A stretch of DNA of 64,000 nucleotides from Bacteroidota bacterium (GTDB lineage: Bacteria; Bacteroidota; Bacteroidia; Cytophagales; Cytophagaceae), in assembly GCA_023392125.1 (NCBI GenBank), contig JAEVZS010000022.1, positions 124,001-188,000 on the forward strand, read 5' to 3'. Positions 44,059-53,224 of this stretch are shown in pieces. Positions within the stretch are counted from its first letter, which is position 1. Every line of letters starts with the position of its first letter. The notes beneath the pieces were generated by a model. That model saw only the letters and a list, made by a program, of their open reading frames with translations. It was not told the DNA's origin and made no database searches. Position numbers and translations under genes: made by a program.

Positions 44059-45317
44059 CGATGGAAAGCGCAACTTTAATTGAATCCTTTGCCGAATTTG
44101 CGAAATTCAAGAATATTGACCGCCCTACCATGATGCGAATACTGGAAGATGTGTTCCGTACCATGATCCGGAAGAAATTCGTGACTGATGATAATTTTGA
44201 TGTTATCATCAACGTCGACAAAGGAGACCTGGAAATCTGGAGATTCAGGGAAATTGTGTCGGATGACTTTGCAGAAGACAGCTTTGACTATGATGAAAAT
44301 CTCCATATATCCCTTACAGAAGCGAGGAAAATTGAAGAGGACTTTGAAATCGGAGAAGAAGTTGCTGAAGAAGTAAAACTTATTGACTTCGGGAGACGGG
44401 TTGTCATGACAGCAAGACAAACCCTGATGCAAAAAGTAAAAGATCTGGAAAAGGATATTCTTTTCCAAAAGTACAAAGAACTTGTTGGAGAAATTATTGT
44501 TGGAGAAGTTTACCAGATCCTCAATCGCGAAATTTTGCTGATCGACGGAGAAGGCAATGAACTGGTTCTTCCAAAAAATGAGCAAATATCCAAAGATCGT
44601 TTCCGCAAAGGTGATAATGTAAGAGCAATTGTTCACAGAGTGGAAATGCATAATGGTAATCCGAAAATCATTCTTTCCAGAACATCTCCGGTATTTCTTG
44701 AGAAGCTGTTTGAAACTGAAGTTCCGGAAGTTTTTGATGGTCTCATTTCAATAAAGAAAGTGGTAAGGGAACCAGGAGAAAGAGCCAAAGTTGCAGTAGA
44801 ATCATATGATGATCGTGTAGATCCGGTCGGAGCGTGTGTCGGAATGAAAGGATCAAGGATACACAGCATTGTAAGAGAGCTTGAGAATGAAAACATAGAT
44901 GTGATTAACTTCACAGACAATCTTGATCTTTATATTCAGCGTGCGCTTAGTCCCGCCAAAATCAGCAGCATCAAGATTGATCAGCAGGAAGGCCGCGCTT
45001 CCGTTTATCTTAAACCGGACCAGGTTTCCCTGGCAATCGGAAAAGGCGGCCAAAACATAAAGCTGGCAAGCAAGCTTGTTGGTTTGGAAATAGATGTCTT
45101 CCGCGAGCTTTCAGAAGCGGAAGAAGAAGATGTTGATCTGATCGAATTTACCGATGAGATCGATGAATGGATTATTGAAGAGTTAAAAAGAGTTGGTCTG
45201 GATACAGCGAAAAGTGTACTTGCTTTATCTAAAGATGACCTTCTTAGAAGAACTGAACTGGAAGAAGAGACAATCGAAGATATTGTCAGTATCCTGAAAC
45301 AGGAATTCGAATCGTAG
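44055..45317 (+). CDS. nusA: Transcription termination/antitermination factor NusA
   Basis: 420 aa. N-terminal RNA polymerase-binding domain (MMRILEDVFRTMIRKKF, DFAEDSFDYDENLHISLTEARK), S1 domain (~130-200, GEIIVGEVYQILNREILLID) and KH domains (VDPVGACVGMKGSRIHSIVREL, KPDQVSLAIGKGGQNIKLASKL). An acidic tail of HhH type follows. It lacks the two long acidic repeats of E. coli NusA. It modulates pausing, termination and antitermination. Coupled to rimP and 33 bp upstream of infB. Confidence 0.96.
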   Translation: MTMESATLIESFAEFAKFKNIDRPTMMRILEDVFRTMIRKKFVTDDNFDVIINVDKGDLEIWRFREIVSDDFAEDSFDYDENLHISLTEARKIEEDFEIGEEVAEEVKLIDFGRRVVMTARQTLMQKVKDLEKDILFQKYKELVGEIIVGEVYQILNREILLIDGEGNELVLPKNEQISKDRFRKGDNVRAIVHRVEMHNGNPKIILSRTSPVFLEKLFETEVPEVFDGLISIKKVVREPGERAKVAVESYDDRVDPVGACVGMKGSRIHSIVRELENENIDVINFTDNLDLYIQRALSPAKISSIKIDQQEGRASVYLKPDQVSLAIGKGGQNIKLASKLVGLEIDVFRELSEAEEEDVDLIEFTDEIDEWIIEELKRVGLDTAKSVLALSKDDLLRRTELEEETIEDIVSILKQEFES

Positions 45318-45350
45318 AAAAAACTATTTGTTCAGAGAAAAAAAAATAGA

Positions 45351-48300
45351 ATGGCAGAAGAAAAAATGATGAGACTGAGCCAAGTTGCCAGAAAGTTAAA
45401 TGTTGGGACCTCCACCATAGCCGACCATCTTTCTGCAAAAGGTTTTTCCATTGAAAACAATCCAAACTCTAAAGTCACATTGGAGCAATTCGATATGCTG
45501 ATGAAGGAGTTTGCCTCCTCAATAATGGATAAAGAAGAGGCTTCCGGTCTCACCATTGGCAAAAAGCATTCTGACGTAGTAATTAAATCTGATCCGGGTA
45601 CTACTAAAAAAGAAGTGGAGGATGAGGATGAAATATTTATTAAGAATGTTTCTCCCTCGGTGCCTGAGCTGGATGAAACTGCGGAAGATAACAAGCAAGG
45701 AAAAGTTCTTACAGAAGAAGATCCTATTGGCAAAGTAAAACTTCAGGGCATCAAGGTTGTAGGTAAAATTGATCTTGGAGAAAAGAAAAAGATCAAGCCG
45801 GAAGCCGAGACTGAAGCCAGCAGTGCTTCCCCTGCACAAAAGACTTCTCAGTCAGAGGAGCCTGTAACTGCTCCGGCTGAGGTAGAAAAAACGGAGCCAA
45901 TTGTTAGTGAACCTCCAATAGAGAAGCCGGCGGCTGCCGAAGAAATAAAGAGTACTCCCGAAACTGAACCGGTTATCAGTTCTGCCATTCCAACAGATAC
46001 CAGACAATCAGAACCGGAAATACTCTCTGAAGCTAAAGAAGAAACTGTCAATACACACGAAGAACCGGCTGAAGCTCGCGGACATTCAGAACACCTGGCT
46101 GAACCGGAGCTAATCAATGCCAAAGCCGATCAGCTAAAAGGCTTAACGGTTCTAGGGAAAATTGAGCTGCCTTCTGACAAAAGCAAGAAGAAAAAACCGG
46201 TAGCCTCATCCGATGTTGCCAGACAACAGGAAGAAGACAAGAAAAAAGCCAAGAAAAAGCGTAAACGTCTTCGAATAGAAAACAACCCTGTTGGCGGAGG
46301 TCAAGCTCCAGGCCAGGGTCCCGGTCAGGGACCGAAGCCCGGAAACCAGTTTGCCGGCCAGGGCCAGAACAGACCAGGTCATGCGAACTTCAAAAAAGGC
46401 GGAAAACCTGTCGGTCAGCAGTCTGTTGCAAAAGAAGAAGTTTCTGACAAGGAAATCCAGGACAAAATCAAAGCAACACTTGCAAAGCTAAGTGGAGGCG
46501 GACCTGCCAAAAAAGGCACCAAACGGTCTAAGTACAGGAAAGAAAAACGCTCCGCGTTTGCAGAAGCAGAAGAAGAAAGACTACTTCAGCAACAGGAAGA
46601 TGCTAAAACATTAAAAGTAACGGAATATATTTCAGCAAATGACCTTGCTTCACTTTTAGGAGTAAGTGTAAATGAAGTAATCAGCGCGAGCATGGGACTG
46701 GGTATGTTTGTATCCATTAACCAGCGGCTTGATGCGGAAGCAATCACGGTTATTACTGATGAGTTTGGATACAATGTTGACTTTACCAATATTGAAGAAG
46801 AGGAAGAGTTTGAGCAGGAAGAAGTAGATGACGCGAAGGATCTCTCAGAAAGAGCGCCGATTATCACCATTATGGGACACGTTGACCATGGTAAAACAAG
46901 TTTGCTTGACTACATACGTAAAACGAAAGTAGCAGCTGGTGAAGCCGGGGGAATTACCCAGCACATAGGTGCCTATTCTGTCGTAACGGAAAGCGGCAAA
47001 AAAATAACCTTCCTTGACACACCAGGTCACGAAGCATTTACCGCTATGCGTGCACGTGGAGCTAAGGTAACAGACATTGTCATCATTGTTGTTGCTGCTG
47101 ACGATGCTGTCATGCCTCAGACAAAAGAAGCGATAAACCATTCGCTTGTTGCCGGAGTTCCGATTGTTATTGCTATTAACAAAATTGATAAGCCTACGGC
47201 TAATCCGGATAAGATTAAAGAAGAGCTTGCCAACGAGAATATCCTGGTTGAAGACTGGGGTGGAAAATATCAGTGTGAAATGATATCCGCTAAATCGGGA
47301 CTTAATATCAACTCTCTGCTGGACAAAGTTCTCCTTGAAGCAGAATTGCTCGATTTAAAAGCCAATCCGGACAGAAATGCTGTTGGTACAGTTGTAGAAG
47401 CTTCTCTTGATAAAGGTCGCGGCTATATTGCAACCATTCTGGTTCAGAATGGTACGCTGAGTGTCGGAGATGTAATTCTTTCCGGAGCCCATTATGGCAG
47501 AGTAAAAGCCATGATGGATCATAGAGGAAACAGGATAGAAAAGGCTGGACCTTCTACTCCGGTACTTGTCCTTGGTCTTAATGGCGCCCCGCAAGCAGGT
47601 GACAAGATCAAGGTAATGGAATCCGAAAGAGAAGCACGGGAAATCGCCTCCAAACGTGAACAGGTATTGCGGGAACAGAGTATTCGTACCAAAAAGCATA
47701 TTACTCTTGATGAAATCGGTAGACGACTTGCAATCGGAAACTTTAAAGAACTTAATGTTATCGTCAAAGGTGACGTGGACGGTTCTGTTGAAGCCCTCTC
47801 CGATTCCTTGCTAAAGCTTTCTACTGAAGAAATCCAAATCAGAATTCTGCATAAAGGCGTTGGTCAGATTTCCGAATCAGATGTCCTCCTTGCGTCTGCA
47901 TCAGATGCCATCATTGTCGGATTCCAGGTAAGACCTTCAAGCGGAGCAAGAAGACTGGCAGAGAATGAAGAAATTGAGATTCGTCTGTACTCTATCATCT
48001 ATGATGCGATTGATGAAATCAAAGATGCTATGGAGGGTATGCTTGCTCCGAAATTGGAAGAAGTTATTACAGGAAACGTTGATGTACGTGAAGTCTTTAA
48101 AATCTCCAAAATCGGAACCGTTGCAGGATGTTATGTAACTGAAGGTTCCATTAAGCGAAACAGCAGCGTAAGGCTAATCAGAGACGGCATCGTTGTTCAT
48201 ACCGGCAGTATTGATGCCCTTAAGCGTTTCAAAGACGATGTGGCAGAAGTTCGTTATGGTTATGAATGCGGGATCAGTATCAGAGGCTTCAATGACATAC

Positions 48301-48356
48301 GTGTAGGAGACAACATTGAACCGTTTGAAACAAAAGAAACGAAGAGAACTTTATAA
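45351..48356 (+). CDS. infB: Translation initiation factor IF-2
   Basis: 1001 aa. A long charged and low-complexity N-terminal region (~100-415, Glu/Lys/Pro-rich with a Gly/Pro/Gln stretch GGGQAPGQGPGQGPKPG). The G domain has GHVDHGKTSL (~508-517), DTPGHEAFTAMRARGA and NKIDKP. The C-terminal domains bind initiator tRNA (IGTVAGCYVTEGSIKRNS). IF-2 brings fMet-tRNA to the 30S subunit. Last gene of rimP-nusA-infB, closed by a terminator. Confidence 0.97.
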   Translation: MAEEKMMRLSQVARKLNVGTSTIADHLSAKGFSIENNPNSKVTLEQFDMLMKEFASSIMDKEEASGLTIGKKHSDVVIKSDPGTTKKEVEDEDEIFIKNVSPSVPELDETAEDNKQGKVLTEEDPIGKVKLQGIKVVGKIDLGEKKKIKPEAETEASSASPAQKTSQSEEPVTAPAEVEKTEPIVSEPPIEKPAAAEEIKSTPETEPVISSAIPTDTRQSEPEILSEAKEETVNTHEEPAEARGHSEHLAEPELINAKADQLKGLTVLGKIELPSDKSKKKKPVASSDVARQQEEDKKKAKKKRKRLRIENNPVGGGQAPGQGPGQGPKPGNQFAGQGQNRPGHANFKKGGKPVGQQSVAKEEVSDKEIQDKIKATLAKLSGGGPAKKGTKRSKYRKEKRSAFAEAEEERLLQQQEDAKTLKVTEYISANDLASLLGVSVNEVISASMGLGMFVSINQRLDAEAITVITDEFGYNVDFTNIEEEEEFEQEEVDDAKDLSERAPIITIMGHVDHGKTSLLDYIRKTKVAAGEAGGITQHIGAYSVVTESGKKITFLDTPGHEAFTAMRARGAKVTDIVIIVVAADDAVMPQTKEAINHSLVAGVPIVIAINKIDKPTANPDKIKEELANENILVEDWGGKYQCEMISAKSGLNINSLLDKVLLEAELLDLKANPDRNAVGTVVEASLDKGRGYIATILVQNGTLSVGDVILSGAHYGRVKAMMDHRGNRIEKAGPSTPVLVLGLNGAPQAGDKIKVMESEREAREIASKREQVLREQSIRTKKHITLDEIGRRLAIGNFKELNVIVKGDVDGSVEALSDSLLKLSTEEIQIRILHKGVGQISESDVLLASASDAIIVGFQVRPSSGARRLAENEEIEIRLYSIIYDAIDEIKDAMEGMLAPKLEEVITGNVDVREVFKISKIGTVAGCYVTEGSIKRNSSVRLIRDGIVVHTGSIDALKRFKDDVAEVRYGYECGISIRGFNDIRVGDNIEPFETKETKRTL

Positions 48357-48381
48357 TAAAGACAATCGCAATATAACTTGT

Positions 48382-48410
48382 AAAACCATCCTTTCCGGAT
48401 GGTTTTTTTA
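48382..48410 (+). terminator. Intrinsic terminator after infB
   Basis: Perfect 10-bp stem AAAACCATCC / GGATGGTTTT (48382-48391, 48397-48406) with a 5-nt loop and a T run. Confidence 0.9.
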
Positions 48411-48429
48411 TATACTTTCTTACCTTGAA

Positions 48430-48461
48430 TAAAAAAAAGCCGGGGCTGTACGCTCCGGCTT
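48430..48461 (-). terminator. Intrinsic terminator after asd
   Basis: 10-bp stem with one G-T pair (48437-48446, 48452-48461). The minus-strand transcript would then read a run of eight U (plus-strand A tract 48431-48438). Confidence 0.85.
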
Positions 48462-48487
48462 CTTTATTTTTTCAATTAATATTCGTA

Positions 48488-49477
48488 TTAATTCAGATTA
48501 TTCTTAAGAAGATACTCCGCAATCTGTACTGCATTTGTCGCTGCTCCTTTTCTAAGGTTGTCAGCAACTACCCACATATTTAATGTATTAGGTTGTGATT
48601 CATCTCTTCTAAGTCTCCCGACAAAAACCTCATCCCTTCTATGTGAGGTCATCGGCATTGGATAAAGAAGATTCTTTACATCATCCTGTACAACCAAACC
48701 TTCCGCTGCTTCCAGTAACTGGCGAACTTCATCAAGGTCAAAATCTCTTTCAAATTCAACATTGATTGCTTCAGAATGACCTCCCATAACAGGGATTCTC
48801 ACTGCAGTCGGGCTAACTCTAATGGAACCATCATTGAAGATTTTTCTGGTTTCATTAACCATTTTCATCTCTTCTTTGGTATAGCCATTATCTGTAAATA
48901 CATCAATATGAGGTAATACATTCAAATCAATCTTATACGGATAAGCTTTTGCCCCTTCAATACCCTTCCGCTCATTCATCAGCTGATCTACGGCATTCTT
49001 TCCGGTTCCGGTCACTGACTGGTACGTTGAAACTACAATTCTTTTGATCTTGTATTTCTTATGCAAAGGATAAAGAGCAACAACCATCTGGATTGTTGAA
49101 CAATTTGGATTCGCAATAATCTTATCCTCTTTTGTAAGCTCTTTTGCATTGATCTCCGGAACGATCAGTTTCTTTGCAGGGTCCATTCTCCAGGCCGAAC
49201 TGTTATCGATAACTGTAACTCCTGCTTCCGCAAACTTCGGGGCCCACTCAAGTGAGGTTCCGCCACCTGCCGAAAAGATCGCTACGTCCGGTTTCTGACT
49301 GATCGCATCCTCCATTCCAACTACAGAGTATTCCTTACCCTTAAATTTTATCTTATTTCCAACAGATCTTTGAGATGCAACAGGGATTAACTCTGTAACC
49401 GGAAAATTTCTTTCTTCCAGCACTTGTAAGATTTCACCACCTACAAGACCGGTGGCACCTACTACAGCAACTTTCAT
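48488..49477 (-). CDS. asd: Aspartate-semialdehyde dehydrogenase
   Basis: 329 aa. NADP-binding MKVAVVGATGLVGGEILQVLEER, active-site Cys in IANPNCSTIQMV (~127-138), and the catalytic His region VMGGHSEAINVEF (~241-253). It reduces aspartyl phosphate to aspartate semialdehyde for lysine/diaminopimelate, threonine and methionine synthesis. Single gene with its own terminator, convergent to infB. Confidence 0.97.
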   Translation of the reverse strand: MKVAVVGATGLVGGEILQVLEERNFPVTELIPVASQRSVGNKIKFKGKEYSVVGMEDAISQKPDVAIFSAGGGTSLEWAPKFAEAGVTVIDNSSAWRMDPAKKLIVPEINAKELTKEDKIIANPNCSTIQMVVALYPLHKKYKIKRIVVSTYQSVTGTGKNAVDQLMNERKGIEGAKAYPYKIDLNVLPHIDVFTDNGYTKEEMKMVNETRKIFNDGSIRVSPTAVRIPVMGGHSEAINVEFERDFDLDEVRQLLEAAEGLVVQDDVKNLLYPMPMTSHRRDEVFVGRLRRDESQPNTLNMWVVADNLRKGAATNAVQIAEYLLKNNLN

Positions 49478-49512
49478 TTTGTTTAAGTTTTATCAAAGTT
49501 TATACTAGTATC

Positions 49513-49520
49513 CAAAGTTA
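49513..49520 (-). promoter_or_regulatory. Likely -7 promoter element of asd
   Basis: TAACTTTG on the minus strand, 36 bp upstream of the asd ATG. No good -33 element. Confidence 0.4.
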
Positions 49521-49591
49521 ATTTATTTATTTTTATTTTTACGCCCAATTCAACTTTTAGCATTTTTTTTACTTAAAAACCAATATGGATA

Positions 49592-52090
49592 ATGTATCAT
49601 TTTTTCTTTGCAGGGCTATGCCTTTTGTCATCACTTTGCCCCAATCAGGCAGTCAGCCAGTCTGCAAATGACTTTCTCTGGCAAGGAGATACGGCTTTTT
49701 TTATAAAAACTCAAACAGGCTTTCAGGCCAATGGGGCGAAAAGTACCGGACAGCTCTGCATTTGGAAGCATTATGAACGTACCACAAACACATTATGGAA
49801 ATGGTCTCTTCAAATGGATTTCAATCCTTCTGCTTCTAATTATGTCAGACTATATTTAATTGCAGACAAACCACTCAACGATCCGGATCTAAAAGGATTC
49901 TACCTAAAAGTCGGCGGAAGTTCAGGCTCACTTGATGCAATTGACCTTTTCTATCAGGATGGAAATCAACATACGCAATTGACCAGAGGAGTTGCCGGCT
50001 TCATAGGACAGGAAAAAGTAGATGTCCGGATAAAAGTTGAGCTTCTCAAAGATAATTTCTGGCGTATAAACGCTGATTCAACAGGCGGGCTCTCTTATAT
50101 CTCTCAGGGAGAAGCAGAAGTATTGTGCAATATTGAATCCGGATATACCGGAGTAATGTTTTTCCATACATCCACAAGAGCTGATAAATTTATTTTAAAA
50201 AGCATATCTGTTGATTCTGCCCCTATTGCCATAATAGATGCCCAGATCCGCAACGAATCAGAGTTTATTGTACTTATGTCAGAAGAAATCAAAAATCTTA
50301 ACTCTGATCATATCCGAATTAATTCAGCAAAGCCTGATTATGTATATTGTAATGAAGATTCTCTAACCATTCGCAGCGATTTTCTTCTCAAAAACACTTA
50401 CAATACCCTTATTATAACCATTCCCTGGCTGGAAGAAAGTCTGGAATACAACTTTTACTTCACCCCGTATCTACCATACGCCTCACTGATATTTAATGAA
50501 ATCATGCCTTCCCCTTCTGCAATATCGGGATTGCCCAATGCTGAGTATATTGAACTTTTAAACAGAAGCACATCGCCTGTACAGTTGTTTTCATTCACAC
50601 TCTCTGACCGGCAAACCTATTCAAAAATACAGGATAGCATAATTATCAAGCCGGATTCCATACTTATACTGTGTCCCGCAAACGCTGTCGGTGATTTTGA
50701 AATCCATGGACAGGTCCTGGGCCTTAATCCCTGGCCTTCATTAAACAATGACCACGATGATATTTATCTGAGGGATCCCGCAGACCGGATCATCTTTGCT
50801 CTTTCGTACTCCAACGAATGGCATTCTGATAAAAAAGCAAGTGCCGGTGGCTTTGCACTTGAAGCTATAGCTCCTGACGGTTTTTGTTTAGGAAAAGCAA
50901 ACTGGCAAACATCAACAAATCCGAAGGGAGGCAGTCCCGGAAAAACAAACAGTCAGCATGTGCCGGATTACCATAATATCCTTCCGAACACTATGAGCTC
51001 ATCTATAAATAACAACACGATTACCTTAACTCTCGACCGCAATCCTGATTGGAACCAGTATTCAACTGCCTTTATAAATAACAGTATCGTGCCCAACGTA
51101 GCGGCTGATCAGAATTCCATTACACTGGAAGCACCTTTTCTCCTGCAATCCAACTCAATTTATTCGGTTATTCTAAAAAAATTAGGCAAGTGCGTGGGTT
51201 ACATCAATGAAGATTTTTTTCACGAAGTAATATATACTACTGATCCGGACAGTCTTGATTTAGTATTTAATGAAGTCATGTTCAATCCTGATCCGGACGG
51301 CCCCGAATTTATTGAGTTATACAACCAGTCCGATAACTATATCAACCTGAAAAGCATCAATTTACAGTATCAGAACACGGAAAGTCTAACACAAACCTCC
51401 TTTCCTGTAAGCCATAATGATAATATAATGATACCCCGCAGCTATGCTGTTCTAACCAGGGACTCCGGAAGTCTTGTCAGAAAATATACAAATGCCGTTA
51501 ATGAAGCGATTATCGAAATGCCAAGATTCCCTGCCTTAAATAATAAAAATGCCAGATTAATCCTTTCATCGGCAAACAGGATTCTGGATGACTTCACATA
51601 TAATGAAAACTATCATCATAGTATTCTTTCTTCCGCAAAGGGAGTATCTCTGGAGCGAATTTCATCAGCAAGTCCGACCAATCTCCCTCAGAACTGGACA
51701 TCTGCCTCCTCGACTTCTCTTTATGCGACTCCGGGTTTCAGAAACTCACAGGCAAGAAGCATGAATGGTGACAGTAGATTGTTATCAATCAGCCCTGAAA
51801 TATTTACTCCGGATGGCGATGGAATTGATGATTTTATAATCATCAGTCTGACATTGCCCTCAGAGAACTGGATCGCATCAATCCGTATTTTTGACATGAA
51901 CGGCCGATTAATAAAAAGACTATCCAATAATCAATCACTTGGCACTGCAAATATATTAACCTGGGATGGAAGTAATGACTCCGGAAGTATGGCCGGGATT
52001 GGAATTTATATTATAGCAGCTGAGTTATATAACCTGGACGGACAGGTCAACCTTATCAAAGAAACCGTAGTAGTTGGAGGTCGCCTCTAA
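49592..52090 (+). CDS. Secreted lamin-tail domain protein with FlgD-like C-terminus
   Basis: 832 aa. Signal peptide MYHFFFAGLCLLSSLCPNQAVSQS. The N-terminal beta-sandwich region (~25-210) resembles concanavalin-like domains. Two lamin-tail domains follow: ~297-450 (LIFNEIMPSPSAISG, EYIELLNRS) and ~555-705 (LVFNEVMFNPDPDGPEFIELYNQS). The C-terminal FlgD-Ig-like tail (~725-832: SPEIFTPDGDGIDDF, IRIFDMNGRLIKRL, LTWDGSNDSGS) ends ETVVVGGRL. This layout is typical of large Cytophagales surface proteins exported by T9SS. No enzymatic motif. Role at the cell surface inferred; partner unknown. Confidence 0.8.
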   Translation: MYHFFFAGLCLLSSLCPNQAVSQSANDFLWQGDTAFFIKTQTGFQANGAKSTGQLCIWKHYERTTNTLWKWSLQMDFNPSASNYVRLYLIADKPLNDPDLKGFYLKVGGSSGSLDAIDLFYQDGNQHTQLTRGVAGFIGQEKVDVRIKVELLKDNFWRINADSTGGLSYISQGEAEVLCNIESGYTGVMFFHTSTRADKFILKSISVDSAPIAIIDAQIRNESEFIVLMSEEIKNLNSDHIRINSAKPDYVYCNEDSLTIRSDFLLKNTYNTLIITIPWLEESLEYNFYFTPYLPYASLIFNEIMPSPSAISGLPNAEYIELLNRSTSPVQLFSFTLSDRQTYSKIQDSIIIKPDSILILCPANAVGDFEIHGQVLGLNPWPSLNNDHDDIYLRDPADRIIFALSYSNEWHSDKKASAGGFALEAIAPDGFCLGKANWQTSTNPKGGSPGKTNSQHVPDYHNILPNTMSSSINNNTITLTLDRNPDWNQYSTAFINNSIVPNVAADQNSITLEAPFLLQSNSIYSVILKKLGKCVGYINEDFFHEVIYTTDPDSLDLVFNEVMFNPDPDGPEFIELYNQSDNYINLKSINLQYQNTESLTQTSFPVSHNDNIMIPRSYAVLTRDSGSLVRKYTNAVNEAIIEMPRFPALNNKNARLILSSANRILDDFTYNENYHHSILSSAKGVSLERISSASPTNLPQNWTSASSTSLYATPGFRNSQARSMNGDSRLLSISPEIFTPDGDGIDDFIIISLTLPSENWIASIRIFDMNGRLIKRLSNNQSLGTANILTWDGSNDSGSMAGIGIYIIAAELYNLDGQVNLIKETVVVGGRL

Positions 52091-52156
52091 CCAATTGTTT
52101 ACTTTTTCGTAAACAAGGCTTTAATTGGTTTCCCTAAAAAGAACAGGAAATATTTG

Positions 52157-52164
52157 TAAATTTG
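52157..52164 (+). promoter_or_regulatory. Likely -7 promoter element of the DksA-like/scpB/rluB operon
   Basis: TAAATTTG followed by CAG, 23 bp before ATG 52188. It rules out an earlier start at 52125, which lies upstream of the promoter. Confidence 0.45.
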
Positions 52165-52187
52165 CAGCAATTCTAACCCGGAAGACT

Positions 52188-52571
52188 ATGAGTGAAGAAA
52201 AATTAAGATATTCAGAAGAAGACCTGAAAGAGTTTCAGGTATTAATTGAGGATAAACTTGAAAAAGCACGTAAGGAGCTAAATTATATCAAAGAAGTGCT
52301 TAGCCGCAGAAATGACCCAGGAACCGATACTACTGCCGGCACATTAAAACTTCTTGAAGACGGAGCAGACACTGCTGAAAAAGAAAACTTTACCCAGCTG
52401 GCAGCAAGGCAGCAAAAGTTTATTCAACAGCTGGAAAATGCTCTTGCCAGAATTAAAAACGGCACGTATGGAATATGCATTGAGACGGGCAAATTAATTC
52501 CTAAAGAGCGCTTAAGGGCCGTACCTCATACTCAGCATTCTATTGAAGCCAAACTTAATCGCAGAGACTGA
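52188..52571 (+). CDS. DksA/TraR family protein with degenerate zinc finger
   Basis: 127 aa from ATG 52188 (MSEEKLRYSEEDL). Coiled-coil N-terminal half (~10-55), an acidic-tip segment, then the C-terminal finger region NGTYGICIETGKLIPKERLRAVP. Only one Cys of the usual four-Cys zinc finger remains (YGIC), and the second half reads PHTQHS. The ERLRAVP motif that follows the finger in TraR/DksA proteins is kept. DksA-type factors bind the RNA polymerase secondary channel; whether this one does is unknown. First gene of the operon with scpB. Confidence 0.8.
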   Translation: MSEEKLRYSEEDLKEFQVLIEDKLEKARKELNYIKEVLSRRNDPGTDTTAGTLKLLEDGADTAEKENFTQLAARQQKFIQQLENALARIKNGTYGICIETGKLIPKERLRAVPHTQHSIEAKLNRRD

Positions 52572-52572
52572 G

Positions 52573-53175
52573 TTGGACTTCCTGATTCATCATATAGAAG
52601 CTCTGATCTTTTGTTCTCCGGACCCTCTCAGTCAGAAAGACCTGCAACAATGCCTTTCTGAAATGTTTGAGGCAGAAGTGCCTATGCAAGATATCGAACG
52701 GGCGATAACTATTCTGGAAGAAAAATATCAGTCCGAGCAGTTCCCGTTTTCAATAGTACACTCCGGTGATGGTTATCAGTTTCTCACAAAGCCGGCATAC
52801 CAGGCAAGTATCAGCATTCTTCTGAAACATAAGTCAAAAAAAAGACTGTCTGCCAGTGCCCTCGAAACACTGTCCATTATTGCATATAAACAACCAATCA
52901 CCAAAGGAGAAGTCGAACAGCTAAGAGGAGTAAACTGTGATTACGCTGTACAGAAACTTTTGGAAAAGCAATTAATTGAAATTGTCGGTAAATCAGACTC
53001 AATTGGTCGCCCTGTTTTGTATGGAACAACTGCCAGATTTATGGATTATTTTGGCATCAACAGTCTGAAAGATCTTCCTGTACCCAAAGACTTCAAAACC
53101 GAAGATAATGAGATCGGCCTGAGCGATGACAGTGATTCAGACTCCGGGGTATCTGCAGAACCGGATCAAGAGTAG
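52573..53175 (+). CDS. scpB: Segregation and condensation protein B
   Basis: 200 aa from TTG 52573, one base after the upstream stop. The family N-terminus (DFLIHHIEALIFCS) starts right there. A longer frame from TTG 52543 would overlap the DksA-like gene by 29 bp. Winged-helix domains include LSASALETLSIIAYKQPITKGEVEQLRGV (~86-114) and GRPVLYGTTARFMDYFG (~146-162). ScpB acts with SMC and ScpA (not in the window) in chromosome compaction and segregation. Confidence 0.9.
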   Translation: MDFLIHHIEALIFCSPDPLSQKDLQQCLSEMFEAEVPMQDIERAITILEEKYQSEQFPFSIVHSGDGYQFLTKPAYQASISILLKHKSKKRLSASALETLSIIAYKQPITKGEVEQLRGVNCDYAVQKLLEKQLIEIVGKSDSIGRPVLYGTTARFMDYFGINSLKDLPVPKDFKTEDNEIGLSDDSDSDSGVSAEPDQE

Positions 53176-53224
53176 TTCAAATTTTAAAACTTAATAAAAT
53201 ACAGTAGTGATACTGAATTAAAAA

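Noticed and set aside
46291..46420. Gly/Pro/Gln repeats in infB as a possible insertion or tandem repeat element
   Set aside because: Low-complexity N-terminal linkers are normal in bacterial IF-2, and the frame is intact.
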